Shown: positions 51,167 through 60,336 of the stretch, piece by piece
Numbering within the stretch: the first letter of the stretch is position 1
How the letters are laid out: every line of letters begins with the position of its first letter
Assembly: GCF_019704135.1 (NCBI RefSeq)
Contig: NZ_AP024355.1
Location: forward strand, 4,037,034-4,101,033
DNA length: 64,000 nucleotides
Reading direction: 5' to 3'
DNA from: Desulfuromonas versatilis
GTDB lineage: Bacteria; Desulfobacterota; Desulfuromonadia; Desulfuromonadales; NIT-T3
Made by a program: the position numbers and the translations under genes
The notes under the pieces: model-generated
The model's database searches: none
What the model saw: only the letters and a program-made list of their open reading frames with translations
Told to the model about the DNA's origin: nothing

Positions 51167-51754
51167 ATGCTCAGATTCAGGTCGTTTCCTCTCTTCAGCC
51201 TGCTGCTGGCGCTGCTGGTTCTTGCCCCCGCCCTCGGCGCCTCGGCCGCCGATTCGCCCCGTTACCGGCGCAGCGTTGAAAACTACCAGGTTCCCGACGT
51301 GATCCTGACCAACCAGAACCGCGAGAAGGTCCGCCTGGTTGAACTGCTCGATTCCGACATTCCGGTTATGGTCGATTTCATCTACGGCACCTGCACCACC
51401 ATCTGCCCGGTACTGAGCGCCGGTTTCTCCAACCTGCAGAAGAAACTGAGCCCCGACGCAAAACAGAAGGTGCGCCTGGTCTCGGTGACCATCGACCCCG
51501 AATATGACACCCCCGAGATCATGACCGAGTACCTGAAACGCTACCGCGCCCAGGAGGGGTGGGACTTTCTCACCGGGACCCGGGAGGACATCGATCGGGT
51601 CATGCATGCCTTCAACGCCTATATCCCCGACAAAATGGGACACTACCCCCTGAACCTGCTCAAGGGCCCCGGAAAGGACCAATGGGTGCGCATCTACGGA
51701 TTGCTGAGCACCCGCGACCTGATGAGCGAATACGACCAACTTCTGGAGAAATGA
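51167..51754 (+). CDS. SCO1/SenC-family copper chaperone
   Basis: This 195-residue periplasmic thioredoxin-fold protein has a signal peptide (LLLALLVLAPALGASAAD), the copper-binding CTTICPV (C76, C80) and the distal His in KMGHYPLNL. SCO proteins load or reduce copper sites such as CuA of cytochrome oxidase. No oxidase gene is in the window. With NosL upstream this strengthens a copper-related reading of the cluster. GAGG lies upstream of ATG 51167. Confidence 0.88.
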   Translation: MLRFRSFPLFSLLLALLVLAPALGASAADSPRYRRSVENYQVPDVILTNQNREKVRLVELLDSDIPVMVDFIYGTCTTICPVLSAGFSNLQKKLSPDAKQKVRLVSVTIDPEYDTPEIMTEYLKRYRAQEGWDFLTGTREDIDRVMHAFNAYIPDKMGHYPLNLLKGPGKDQWVRIYGLLSTRDLMSEYDQLLEK

Positions 51755-51758
51755 TCCC

Positions 51759-53471
51759 ATGTCCCTGCGCCAGGTAGGTAAAGAAGGTGGATACAGGATT
51801 CTGCTGCCGGCCCTGATGCTGGTGCTGGCCTGGGCGGGCCTGGGATGCGCCGAGCCCTCCGGGGTGGCGGGTCTCTCCCATCAGGAAGCCCTCCGCCAGG
51901 GAGAAGCCATGTACCGCTTCGGCATCCTCCCCTCGGGAGAACCCATGCAGGCCATCGTCCAGGGGGACATCCCCGTCGACGGCACCATGTTCAGCTGTGA
52001 AAGCTGCCACCTGCGCGGCGGCCTGGGGGCCCTGGAGGGCAAGATCATCACCCTGCCGACCAACGGGCGCGAGCTCTACAAGCCCTACATCAAGGCAGCC
52101 GAGGAAACCCTGCCCAAATGGGGCTCCATGCACCCGAGCATGCAGCCCAAGGAACTGCGACCGGCCTACACCGACGAGACCCTGGCGCGGGTGCTCTGGG
52201 TGGGGGAAGATCCCGCCGGCCGGGTGCTGAGCTACACCATGCCGCGCTACGAGCTCGACGAGCGGGACATGGCGATTTTGGTCTACTACCTGAAAAACCT
52301 CAGCGCCGAGCTCTCCCCCGGGGTCGATCCCACCACTTTGCGCTTCGCCACGGTCTATTCGGAGGATGCCGATCCGCAGCGCGTCGAGGTCATGCTCGGG
52401 GTGCTCGATGCCCACGTCCGGGCCAACAACGGCCAGTCCCGTCTGCAGGAGCGCCGGGCCAAGGAGGGCCCCTTCTACAAGAAAAAGAAATCCACCGCCT
52501 ATCGCAAGTGGACCCTCGAGCGGTGGGTCCTCAAGGGCGATCCTTCGACCTGGCCCGACCAGCTCGAAGAGTACTACCGCAAGCAGCCGGTGTTCGCCCT
52601 GCTCGGCGGGATGGTCCCCGGCAGCTGGCAGCCGATCCACGAGTTCTGCGAGAAAAACCGCATCCCCAACGTGCTGCCCATCACCGATTATCCGGTCATC
52701 TCCGGCAGCGACTGGTACACCGTCTATTTCTCCAAGGGGCACTACCAGGAGGGCGAGGGGGCCGCGCGTTTTTTGCGGACCCAGGATGAGGAAACCCGCA
52801 GCCGCCCCATCATCCAGGTCTTTCGCGACGACCTCCGCGGTCAGACCCTGGCCAAGGGCTTCCGGGAAACCTGGCAGCTACTGGGCCAGAGCCCGGCGGA
52901 GGAGCGGCCCTTGGCCGCAGGTGCCGAGTTGGACAAGGGCCTGCTGGGCGGGATCTACGCCGAGCATCCTTCGGCGACCGTGCTGCTCTGGCTTGAGCCC
53001 CGGGACCTGGAAGCCATCAAGATCCCGGAGCAGGGGCAAGGCCGAGTGCTGATCGGCTCGGCGAGAATGCTCGAAGGGCACCTGGGGAAAATCCCCGAGA
53101 CGCTGCGCCAGAGCCTCTACCTGACCTACCCCTACCGGCTTCCGGAAGACATGGCCAAGGGGGAACTGGTGCTGCGCAGCTGGCTCAAGATGAAGAAACT
53201 CTCCCTGAGCGACCTCCGGGTCCAGTCGGACATGTACTTTGTCGGCTGGATGCTCGCCGGGGTGACGATGATGATGGAAAACGACTTTTTCCGGGAAAAC
53301 TTCCTGGATGCCATCGATATGATGAACGACGAAACCTACGCCATCGTCACCTATCCGCGCCTGAGTTTCGGCCAGGGGCAGCGCTATGCCTCAAAGGGGT
53401 GCTACCTGATCCAGCTCGGCCCGGGGCCCCAGCCCGAACTCATCCCCAGGAGCGAATGGGTCATTCATTGA
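51759..53471 (+). CDS. Cytochrome c fused to a type-1 periplasmic binding protein
   Basis: This 570-residue exported lipoprotein (AWAGLGCAE) has an N-terminal cytochrome c domain with one CESCH heme motif near 80-84 (Met ligand possibly in YTMPRYEL), joined to a Leu/Ile/Val-type periplasmic binding domain (about 185-570; VFALLGGMVPGSW, RPIIQVFRDDLRG, TVLLWLEPRDLEA). The fusion would couple ligand binding to redox or heme sensing, or present a substrate to a cytochrome. It starts four bases after the SCO stop codon. Related fusions occur in Geobacter-like genomes; the function is unknown. Confidence 0.82.
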   Translation: MSLRQVGKEGGYRILLPALMLVLAWAGLGCAEPSGVAGLSHQEALRQGEAMYRFGILPSGEPMQAIVQGDIPVDGTMFSCESCHLRGGLGALEGKIITLPTNGRELYKPYIKAAEETLPKWGSMHPSMQPKELRPAYTDETLARVLWVGEDPAGRVLSYTMPRYELDERDMAILVYYLKNLSAELSPGVDPTTLRFATVYSEDADPQRVEVMLGVLDAHVRANNGQSRLQERRAKEGPFYKKKKSTAYRKWTLERWVLKGDPSTWPDQLEEYYRKQPVFALLGGMVPGSWQPIHEFCEKNRIPNVLPITDYPVISGSDWYTVYFSKGHYQEGEGAARFLRTQDEETRSRPIIQVFRDDLRGQTLAKGFRETWQLLGQSPAEERPLAAGAELDKGLLGGIYAEHPSATVLLWLEPRDLEAIKIPEQGQGRVLIGSARMLEGHLGKIPETLRQSLYLTYPYRLPEDMAKGELVLRSWLKMKKLSLSDLRVQSDMYFVGWMLAGVTMMMENDFFRENFLDAIDMMNDETYAIVTYPRLSFGQGQRYASKGCYLIQLGPGPQPELIPRSEWVIH

Positions 53472-53520
53472 CAGGTCCGGGGAGCCCCAACGGGGTAATC
53501 GGGAACAAGGGCGAAAATTA

Positions 53521-53546
53521 GGTAGGGGCGCGGTACCCGCGCCCCG
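53521..53546. repeat. Family B palindrome, short copy
   Basis: GGTAGGGGCGCGGTACCCGC followed by GCCCC is a truncated version of the GTAGGGGCG element, after the cytochrome-receptor gene. Confidence 0.7.
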
Positions 53547-53571
53547 GCATTTCAATATTTAATCACCACAG

Positions 53572-54036
53572 TCAATAGCCGCCCAGTTCCCGCAGCAGCT
53601 GCGCCAGAAGCGGCTCCAGGGCGGCCGCCACCGGCGGCGAAAGCCCCAGCTGCCGGCTCACGGACTCGGGCTGCACCCCGAATATGACAATCTTCTCCGG
53701 CAGGCAGCCGAGCTCCCTGCCGAGGGCCAGCACCTGGGCCAGGCCGGTTTCGTGCAAGGAAAGCCCGCCTCCGCCGGCGTCCGCCGCGACCACCTCCTCC
53801 GGGGTGAAGCGCACCAGCGATCCCGGCACCTTCCCCATCTCCACCGCATCGACCAGGACCACCCGGTCGGCCCCATCCATCAGCGTGAGCAGGGTCAGGC
53901 CGCCGGTGCCGCCGTCGATCACCTCCACCCCTTCGGGCAGCACCATGGCCGCCAGCCGTTCGGCGGCGGCAATGCCGATGCCGTCGTCGCCCATCAGGGG
54001 GTTGCCGACGCCGATGAGGCGGGTTGTTTCAGGCAT
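53572..54036 (-). CDS. [NiFe] hydrogenase maturation protease (for the HydA-type enzyme)
   Basis: HyaD/HycI-family endopeptidases cut off the C-terminal tail of the large subunit once Ni is inserted. This 154-residue protein shows GVGNPLMGDDGIG (Ni-sensing Glu/Asp region), the Asp in VVLVDAVEMG and SLHETGLAQVL with a conserved His. It follows the group-3b-like large-subunit gene on the same strand, separated by a family D repeat, so that subunit (tail LLKVEFV) is the probable substrate. Confidence 0.88.
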   Translation of the reverse strand: MPETTRLIGVGNPLMGDDGIGIAAAERLAAMVLPEGVEVIDGGTGGLTLLTLMDGADRVVLVDAVEMGKVPGSLVRFTPEEVVAADAGGGGLSLHETGLAQVLALGRELGCLPEKIVIFGVQPESVSRQLGLSPPVAAALEPLLAQLLRELGGY

Positions 54037-54060
54037 AAATTTTTCCAGTAGGAAAAATTC

Positions 54061-54126
54061 GCGGCCGCGCCGGATAGGACCGATCGGTCGGATCCGACCT
54101 ATCCGACGGATCGGGTGCGGCCGCGA
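54061..54126. repeat. Family D repeat, copy 3
   Basis: GCGGCCGCGCCGGATAGGAC and CCGACGGATCGGGTGCGGCC bound a palindrome centred on CGATCGGTCGGATCC-type units, between the protease gene and the large-subunit gene. Confidence 0.83.
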
Positions 54127-54142
54127 CCATCAAAATGAGCAT

Positions 54143-55420
54143 TCACACAAACTCAACCTTCAGCAGGTGGGTCGAGCAGCTGATGCAGGGGTCGTAGGCG
54201 CGCACCAGCATCTCCAGGCGCCGAGTCAGCTCGGCTTCCGGCAGCCCGAGCAGGCTTGGCACCAGCGCGCGCAGATCGGCCTCGATGTTGGCCAGGTTCT
54301 GGGCCGTGGGGATGACGCAGTCGGCGGTCTCGATGCAGCCTTTTTCATCGTAGCCGTAGGCGTGAAACAGGGTGCCCCGGGGGGCCTCGATCGCCGCGGC
54401 GCCCTCCCCTCCCCCCTCGGGGGTCCGCAGCGCTTCTTCGCGAAGGCCGGCGAGCAGGACGGCGTCGATCAGGTGGATCGCCTCCTCGACGCAGTGGATC
54501 ACCTCGACCAGCCGGGCGAGCAGACTGTGGTAGGGGTTGGTGGCCGAGGCGCTCAGCCCCATGGCGGCAGCGACCTGGCGGGCCATGGGCGAAAGCCTGG
54601 CGAAGGCGTTGCGGGCGCGGGCCAGCGGCCCGACCATGTAGCTTTCGCGGGTCGCGCGGGCGAACTTGGCGGTGGAATGGGGGACCAGGTACTCCTCGAT
54701 GGTGGCGGCATATTCGGCCACCGGGGCGCAGATGCCGTCGCTGGAGACGATGCTGTCGCCGAAGATCGGGTAGTCGCTGCCGCCGCCCAGAGACAGGTAC
54801 TCGGTCTCCCGCTCGAACTCGGGAACCGGCAGGGAGGAAAACAGCTCGACCGTCTCCTCGAGATCGGGCAGGGCCTGCACCAGCTGCCGCCGCAGCCCCT
54901 GCAGGGCGGAGGCCTGGGGCAGCGCCGAGAAGCCGCCGACGCAGGGGGTGACCGGGTGCACCGGCCGCCCGCCGACCACGTTGCAGATATCGTTGGCCAG
55001 CTTTTTCAGGCGCAGGGCCCGGCTGACCAGGTCGCGGCGGCTGCGCGCCAGCGGAAAGATGCTTGGCACCCCCAGGTAATCGGGGACCGCCATGAAGTAG
55101 AGCTGCAGAATGTGGCTCTGCAGAATCTCGCCGTAGGCGAGCAGCCTGCGCAGGTTGCGGGTCTGCCGGCTGATGGGGATCCCCAGCGCCCGTTCGGTGG
55201 CGGCCAGCGAGACCAGGGTGTGGGAGTTGGAGCAGACCCCGCAGATGCGGGCGATGATCGGCGCCACGTCGCTGTAGTGGCGCCCCTTGAGCAGCCCCTC
55301 GAAAAACCGCGGGGACTCGACGATCTCCAGGCGGCACTCCTTGAGCTCGCCGCTGACAGCGTCCACCACCAGGTTGGCGTGCCCCTCGATACGGGCCAGA
55401 TGAGCTACTTCGATGCGCAT
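54143..55420 (-). CDS. hydA: Cytosolic [NiFe] hydrogenase large subunit (group 3b-like, HydA)
   Basis: This 425-residue catalytic subunit has Ni ligands in RICGVCSNSH and DPCISCSTH and an N-terminal RIEGHANLVVD, without an export signal. With HydD and HydBG it resembles the NAD(P)-linked sulfhydrogenase of Pyrococcus, which oxidises or produces H2 reversibly. The last seven residues (LLKVEFV) after the His would be removed by the protease encoded downstream. It overlaps the small-subunit gene by 16 bases, so translation is coupled. The group 3b assignment comes from the partners. Confidence 0.9.
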   Translation of the reverse strand: MRIEVAHLARIEGHANLVVDAVSGELKECRLEIVESPRFFEGLLKGRHYSDVAPIIARICGVCSNSHTLVSLAATERALGIPISRQTRNLRRLLAYGEILQSHILQLYFMAVPDYLGVPSIFPLARSRRDLVSRALRLKKLANDICNVVGGRPVHPVTPCVGGFSALPQASALQGLRRQLVQALPDLEETVELFSSLPVPEFERETEYLSLGGGSDYPIFGDSIVSSDGICAPVAEYAATIEEYLVPHSTAKFARATRESYMVGPLARARNAFARLSPMARQVAAAMGLSASATNPYHSLLARLVEVIHCVEEAIHLIDAVLLAGLREEALRTPEGGGEGAAAIEAPRGTLFHAYGYDEKGCIETADCVIPTAQNLANIEADLRALVPSLLGLPEAELTRRLEMLVRAYDPCISCSTHLLKVEFV

Positions 55421-56154
55421 TGCTTGCCTTTTCCCAGCACGTTGAAGGTGCGCAGTTCCTGGAGGATGTCCTCGGCGCAGAGCCCGTGTTCTTCGAGGAT
55501 GCGGTAATAGGGGTCGCTGCGCGGGTTGTCGATCACCCCGCGGCAGCCGCGGCAGCGGTCGCCCGCCTCGATGCACAGCGCCTTGCACCCGGCGCGGGTA
55601 ACCGGGCCGAGGCAGACCTGGTCCCTTTCGAAGGTGCAGGGCAGCTCGGCCAGCTTGCATTCCACGCACAGCGAATAGCTCGGCAGCTCGGGCGGCCGCC
55701 CCATGAGCAGCGCCTGCAGCACGGCAAGAAATTCCCGGCCGTCGATGGGGCAGCCGGGGACCCGGTGGTCGACCTGCACCCAGGCCTGCAGTGGGCGCGG
55801 CGGCTCGGTCAGCAGCTGGGGCGCATCGCCGCCGTAGATCTCGCGGCGCATCTGCTGCAAATCACGAAAGTGCCCCAGGGCGTTGACCCCGGCGGTATCG
55901 GCGCAGGCACCCAGGGCCACCAGGGTCTTGCTGCGGGCGCGGATCGCCTTGAGCCGCTCCACCTCCTGCGGCCGGCAGATGCTCCCCTCGACAAAGGCGA
56001 TGTCCAGGGATTCGGCGGCGCCGGACATCACCTCGCGAAATTCGACGATCTCCACCAGCTCGAGCAGTTCGAGAAATTCCTCCTCGAGGTTGAGCACGGT
56101 CAGCTGACACCCCTCGCAGCCGGTGAAATCGAAAAAGCCGATGCGCGGTTTCAT
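55405..56154 (-). CDS. hydD: Cytosolic [NiFe] hydrogenase small subunit (HydD-like)
   Basis: This 249-residue Fe-S subunit transfers electrons from the Ni site. Proximal cluster ligands are in FTGCEGCQLTV, GACADTAGVN and VPGCPIDGRE. Additional cysteine groups (CVECK, CTF, CLGPVTRAGCKALC, DRCRGCRG) bind medial and distal clusters. There is no Tat signal, so it acts in the cytosol. It overlaps both neighbours (4 and 16 bases), and the operon order is hydBG-hydD-hydA-protease. Confidence 0.9.
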   Translation of the reverse strand: MKPRIGFFDFTGCEGCQLTVLNLEEEFLELLELVEIVEFREVMSGAAESLDIAFVEGSICRPQEVERLKAIRARSKTLVALGACADTAGVNALGHFRDLQQMRREIYGGDAPQLLTEPPRPLQAWVQVDHRVPGCPIDGREFLAVLQALLMGRPPELPSYSLCVECKLAELPCTFERDQVCLGPVTRAGCKALCIEAGDRCRGCRGVIDNPRSDPYYRILEEHGLCAEDILQELRTFNVLGKGKQCASK

Positions 56155-57983
56155 CGTTCTATGGCCTCCCGCAGGTGCTTCACCCGGCTGTAGGCAAATA
56201 TCGGGCCGCACTCGCAGACGCAGATGTCGTTGATCTGGCATTTGCCGCATTTGCCCAGCCCGCACTTCATGTGCCGCTCGAGGTTGAGATAGATCTCCTG
56301 CTCGGCAAAACCGAGCCGCCGCAGCAGCGGCGTGGTGAAGCGGTACATGGCCGGCGGGCCGGAGACCGCGGCCACGCTGCCGGCCGGGGCCACCTCGAGG
56401 TCGCGAAACAGCTGGGTGATATCCCCACGGGCCACGCCCCAGCTCGCATCGGGGTTGTCGACGGCGAAACGGCAGTCGAGCAGCCCGCTGCGATGCCATT
56501 CGAGCAGTTCGTCGCGGAACAAAAAGGATGCGGCGTCCCGCACCCCGTAGAGCAGGGTGACCCGGCCGAATTCGGCCCGCCGGGAGAGGATCGTCAAAAG
56601 CAGCGAACGCAGGGTGATCATCCCCAGCCCGCCGGCCACCAGCAGCACGTCGCGTCCGCAGAAATTCTCCAGCGGAAAACCGCTGCCGAAGGGGCCGCGG
56701 ATGCCGACCTCGTCCCCCTTCTGCAGCCGGTGCAGGGCCCGGGTCAGGTTGCCGGCGGAGCGCACCACGATATCCAGGACGCGCCCGTCCGTGGGGGCAG
56801 AAGCGATGGTGAAGGGGGCCTCGCCGAGGCCGAACACCGACACCTGCATGAAGGCCCCCGGGGCAAAGCTCACCGGGTCGGGCAGCCGCATGCGAAAGAT
56901 CTTTTCTTGCTCGGTGAGGTCCTGCATTTCGATGATCTGGGCCAGCTGCGGATGGTATTCGGAGCCCGGGGCCCCGACCATGGCGGGCAGCGCCTGCTCC
57001 TCGAACAGGGTGTGGAGCACCGCCGGAGGATCGATGCGGCTCAGGCACTCGCGGCTGCAGCGGCCGCAGCCGACGCAGGCGGTGCGCTGGTGCTTCTCCC
57101 AAAGGTACTTGTACTTGCGGAAGAAGCGGTGGCGCTGGCGGTCGGCCTGGTGGGCGCGGAAATCGGCGCCCCCCGCAACCCGGGTGAACTGGTCCAACTG
57201 GCAGGAATCCCAGGTGCGGACCCGTTCGCCCCCCTCGAGGTCGAGATCGAGGCGGTCCTGGACGTTGAAGCAGTAGCAGGTGGGGCACAGCAGGGTGCAG
57301 GCGCCGCAACCCAGGCAGCGCTCGCCGATCTGTTTCCAGATCGGATGATCGTAGCTGCCCCCCAGCAGCGGCGCCAGCGACTCCACCGGGAAATGCAGGC
57401 TGTGGCCGCACTGCTTGGCCTGCAGGGCCAGCGGCGGGGCGCCCGCCTGGCCGGCCACCAGCGGCGCATGCCTGGCCAGCAGCGCCTCGCCCCGGGAGCT
57501 TCCGGACTGGACCAGGTAGCCGCCGTCGGCCTTGTGAAAGAACAGGTCGAAGCCCTCGGCGATACGGTCGGTCCCCATGCTGGTGCAGAAGCAGTGCTCG
57601 TCGGGGACGCAGTCGACGCCGATCAGCACCGTGGCCTCGCGCTTGGCCCGGTAGGCGCTGTCCGCCTCCCCCTCGAACAGGCAGTCGTCGAGCACCTGCA
57701 CGGCGTGCAGGTCGCAGGGGTGCATGCCGAAAATGATCCGCGGAACGGCGGCCTTTTCCGGCTCGAGCAGCACCCTGCCGCCGAGCCGGAAGCGAAACAG
57801 CTTCTCCCAGTTCGGAAACAGGTATTTTTTCGGCGAATGTACCTGGGGGGGGAATTCGAGCTGCAGCTCGGCCGGGTCGTCGATGCGATCGAGGGTCAGG
57901 CGCCCCCGCCGGTCCCTGACCCCCACGACCTCGAAGGCGCTGCTCAGCGAACGCACGAACAGATCGATCTCGCCGCGGCTCAT
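56151..57983 (-). CDS. Fused hydrogenase Fe-S (HydB) and diaphorase (HydG) subunits
   Basis: The protein is 610 residues from ATG 57983. Residues 1 to about 355 resemble HydB: an N-terminal domain, then two ferredoxin-like clusters (CLGCGACTLLCPTCYC, CVGCGRCSRECLSRIDP). Residues about 365-610 resemble HydG: the FAD site (PFTIASAPTDGRV), NAD(P) binding (LLVAGGLGMITLRSLL) and a 2Fe-2S tail (CGLGKCGKCQ). In Pyrococcus sulfhydrogenase these are separate beta and gamma subunits; here one frame covers both. It would link H2 to NAD(P). The start is uncertain (GTG 58028 or TTG 58049 are alternatives). Confidence 0.85.
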   Translation of the reverse strand: MSRGEIDLFVRSLSSAFEVVGVRDRRGRLTLDRIDDPAELQLEFPPQVHSPKKYLFPNWEKLFRFRLGGRVLLEPEKAAVPRIIFGMHPCDLHAVQVLDDCLFEGEADSAYRAKREATVLIGVDCVPDEHCFCTSMGTDRIAEGFDLFFHKADGGYLVQSGSSRGEALLARHAPLVAGQAGAPPLALQAKQCGHSLHFPVESLAPLLGGSYDHPIWKQIGERCLGCGACTLLCPTCYCFNVQDRLDLDLEGGERVRTWDSCQLDQFTRVAGGADFRAHQADRQRHRFFRKYKYLWEKHQRTACVGCGRCSRECLSRIDPPAVLHTLFEEQALPAMVGAPGSEYHPQLAQIIEMQDLTEQEKIFRMRLPDPVSFAPGAFMQVSVFGLGEAPFTIASAPTDGRVLDIVVRSAGNLTRALHRLQKGDEVGIRGPFGSGFPLENFCGRDVLLVAGGLGMITLRSLLLTILSRRAEFGRVTLLYGVRDAASFLFRDELLEWHRSGLLDCRFAVDNPDASWGVARGDITQLFRDLEVAPAGSVAAVSGPPAMYRFTTPLLRRLGFAEQEIYLNLERHMKCGLGKCGKCQINDICVCECGPIFAYSRVKHLREAIER

Positions 57984-58171
57984 CTGCCGCCAGCGTGGAC
58001 TGCCGGAATAGCGGCCTTCCTGATCCACCCCTGAGGAACCGAACTTCAAGATTCGTTGACCTTTCCGGAGATCGGCTCGGGAGATCCCCCCGATCCGGAC
58101 CCAATGAACACTGTTCGATCCGCCCAGTCTACGGGAGGCGGCCCCGAGGAGTCAAGGCGCCGCAAACTCGT

Positions 58172-58194
58172 GAGCCCGCCGGACAGGCGGGCTC
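58172..58194 (-). terminator. Hairpin after the hyb operon, possible terminator
   Basis: GAGCCCGCC and GGCGGGCTC pair around five bases, about 35 bases after the hybB stop. It lacks a T run, so termination is uncertain. Confidence 0.4.
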
Positions 58195-58229
58195 GCGAGG
58201 ACATCACGACAGCTTCGAGCCGGTCTGGC

Positions 58230-59414
58230 TCAGTGCTCCTTTTCAAGAATCGGCAGGTAGTTGACGGCGATCTTGTAGAGCAGCACCCCGAAGGCCACGA
58301 AGGCGAAGGTCACCGCCCATTCGCCCACCGAGGGGAAGTAGCTCCACTCGGGCCCCATGTCCATGCCGATGAGAAAGACGTTGAAGCGGTTGAGCACCAC
58401 CGCCAGGATCACCGACAGCGAGCAGAGGAACAGGGTGGTGGGGTTGCGGCGGATCTTGCGGCGCTTGAGCAGGAAATAGGGGACGGCGAACAGGGCGAAC
58501 TCGAGCAGAAAGGCGTTGCCCTGCAGGCTGCCGTCGAAAGCGCTGGCCAGCACGCCGCGGTAGGCCAGGTCCCCCACCCGCAGCAGCAGGTAGGTACCCA
58601 GGAACAGCGGGATATACTTGGCGATGCCGGAAAGCAGTTCCGTCTCGGGCTTGCGGCCGAAAAACTTGGCCGCCAGGGTCCCCTCGAAGACCACCATGGG
58701 GATGCCGACGCTCACCGCCGAGGTCAGAAACAGCAGCGGCGAAAGCGGCGTGTACCACAGCTCGTGCAGCTTGTAGGGGGCGATCAGCATCATGGTGCCG
58801 AGCGAGGACTGGTGACCGAAGGAGAGCACCACCCCGGCGATGACGAAAAACGCCATGGTCTTGTTACAGAACCAGTCGAGCCGGTGCAGCAGCCAGTCGG
58901 CCAGGCCGTTGAGCGCAGCCAGGGGGCCCGGCAGACGCACGTTCCCCTTGAACTGCTCGACCACGTTGGGCAGGTTCTCGATAGCCAGCACGCTCAGGTA
59001 GAGCATGACGCACCAGGCCACCTCGAAGAGCACCGAGGTGCCGTTCCAGTACACCAGGGCGTGCCAGATGTTGTAGTACTTGCCGAGGTCGAAAAAGACC
59101 GCCAGGCCGACCAGGAAATAGCCGATGAAGGCCGTCAGGATGGCCGGGCGCACCAGGGCGTGGTACTTGTCGCGGCCGAAGATCTCGACGATCGCCGCGG
59201 TGGTGAAGCCGCCGGCGGCCAGCGCCACGCCGCAGGCCACGTCGAAGGCGATCCACACCCCGAAGGGATAGGCCGGGTTGAGGTTGGTCACCGAGCCGAA
59301 GCCGTGGAAAAAGCGGAAGTAGGCGAACACCGCCCCGGAGCCCATGAAGAACAGCAGGATCCAGAGGTTGGGGGTCACAAATTTCTGGTGCAGGGGAGCT
59401 GCCTTAATACTCAT
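58230..59414 (-). CDS. hybB: Hydrogenase membrane subunit HybB (NrfD-like)
   Basis: This 394-residue inner-membrane protein has about ten helices, of the polysulfide-reductase NrfD/HybB family. It passes electrons from HybA to the quinone pool. Early motifs include LWILLFFMGSGAVFAYFRFF, ACGVALAAGGFTTAAIVEI and CNKTMAFFVIAGVVLSFGHQ, typical of HybB. It overlaps hybA by 11 bases and is the last gene of the operon. Confidence 0.93.
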   Translation of the reverse strand: MSIKAAPLHQKFVTPNLWILLFFMGSGAVFAYFRFFHGFGSVTNLNPAYPFGVWIAFDVACGVALAAGGFTTAAIVEIFGRDKYHALVRPAILTAFIGYFLVGLAVFFDLGKYYNIWHALVYWNGTSVLFEVAWCVMLYLSVLAIENLPNVVEQFKGNVRLPGPLAALNGLADWLLHRLDWFCNKTMAFFVIAGVVLSFGHQSSLGTMMLIAPYKLHELWYTPLSPLLFLTSAVSVGIPMVVFEGTLAAKFFGRKPETELLSGIAKYIPLFLGTYLLLRVGDLAYRGVLASAFDGSLQGNAFLLEFALFAVPYFLLKRRKIRRNPTTLFLCSLSVILAVVLNRFNVFLIGMDMGPEWSYFPSVGEWAVTFAFVAFGVLLYKIAVNYLPILEKEH

Positions 59415-60333
59415 CGTCGCCTCCTTCGATACCGGCGTTCTTCTTCCGGCGCTGATTGTAGACCATGATAGCGCCGAGAACGCCGTAGACCGCGATCGGG
59501 GGAATGAAATACTGGAAGATGCGGTGCTGGATGCTCTCGGTCAGGCCGGAGACGGGCCGATAGTCGAAATCGGGCAGGCCGAGGGCGGCGTAGCTGACCT
59601 TTTTCTTGCTCAGGTAAAAGACCCCGGTCCCCCCCACCTCGTGTTCGCCGTAGATGGTTTCGGCATAGCGCCCCGGCTCGGCGGCGATGCGCTCCCGGGC
59701 GATCTGCAGCAGGTCGTTGCGCTTGCCGAAGGTGATGGCCCCGGCCGGGCAGGCGCTGGTGCAGGCGGTCGGCTGCCCCTTGTCCAGGCGGGTCTCGGAA
59801 CACAGGGTGCACTTCTTGATCGAGGGGATGGCCTTCTGCCACTCGAACTGGGGAATGTTGAAGGGGCAGGCCACCATGCAGTAGCGGCAGCCCATGCACA
59901 TGTCCGCGTCGTACTTGACCGCCCCGTTGGGCTGCTTCTTCAGCGCCCCGACGATGCAGGCCGACTGGCAGGCGGCATCGACGCAGTGCATGCACTGACG
60001 CTTGACGAAGGTGGTCTCGCCGGACTGCTCGTCCCGGTGCAGCTTGATCAGCGTATAGGTGTTCTCCGACAGGCTGCGGGGCGAGTCGTAGATCGGCTGA
60101 CCGAACTGCTCCCGGTCGCCCAGGGTCGATTCCGCCTCCAGCTTGTTCTCCTTCTTGCAGGCGACCTGGCAGGCCTTGCAGCCGATGCAGCGGGTGGAGT
60201 CGTTGAGCATGCCATACCAGTTGGGGTCGGGCTCTTTGGGCCCGCGCGCCTGGGCCGGCGTGGCCACGCTGCAGGCGGCCGTCCCCCCGGCGGCCGCGGT
60301 GATCTTCAGAAATTTTCTGCGACTGATATCCAT
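59404..60333 (-). CDS. hybA: Hydrogenase 4Fe-4S subunit HybA
   Basis: This 309-residue ferredoxin-type electron carrier has a Tat signal (SRRKFLKI). Four cluster motifs are visible (CIGCKACQVACKKE, CMHCVDAACQSACIVGA, CMGCRYCMVACPFN, CTLCSETRL...CTSACPAGA) and a C-terminal membrane anchor (FIPPIAVYGVLGAIMVY). It carries electrons from the small subunit to HybB at the periplasmic face. It follows hybS after three bases and overlaps hybB. Confidence 0.93.
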   Translation of the reverse strand: MDISRRKFLKITAAAGGTAACSVATPAQARGPKEPDPNWYGMLNDSTRCIGCKACQVACKKENKLEAESTLGDREQFGQPIYDSPRSLSENTYTLIKLHRDEQSGETTFVKRQCMHCVDAACQSACIVGALKKQPNGAVKYDADMCMGCRYCMVACPFNIPQFEWQKAIPSIKKCTLCSETRLDKGQPTACTSACPAGAITFGKRNDLLQIARERIAAEPGRYAETIYGEHEVGGTGVFYLSKKKVSYAALGLPDFDYRPVSGLTESIQHRIFQYFIPPIAVYGVLGAIMVYNQRRKKNAGIEGGDDEY

Positions 60334-60336
60334 GCC

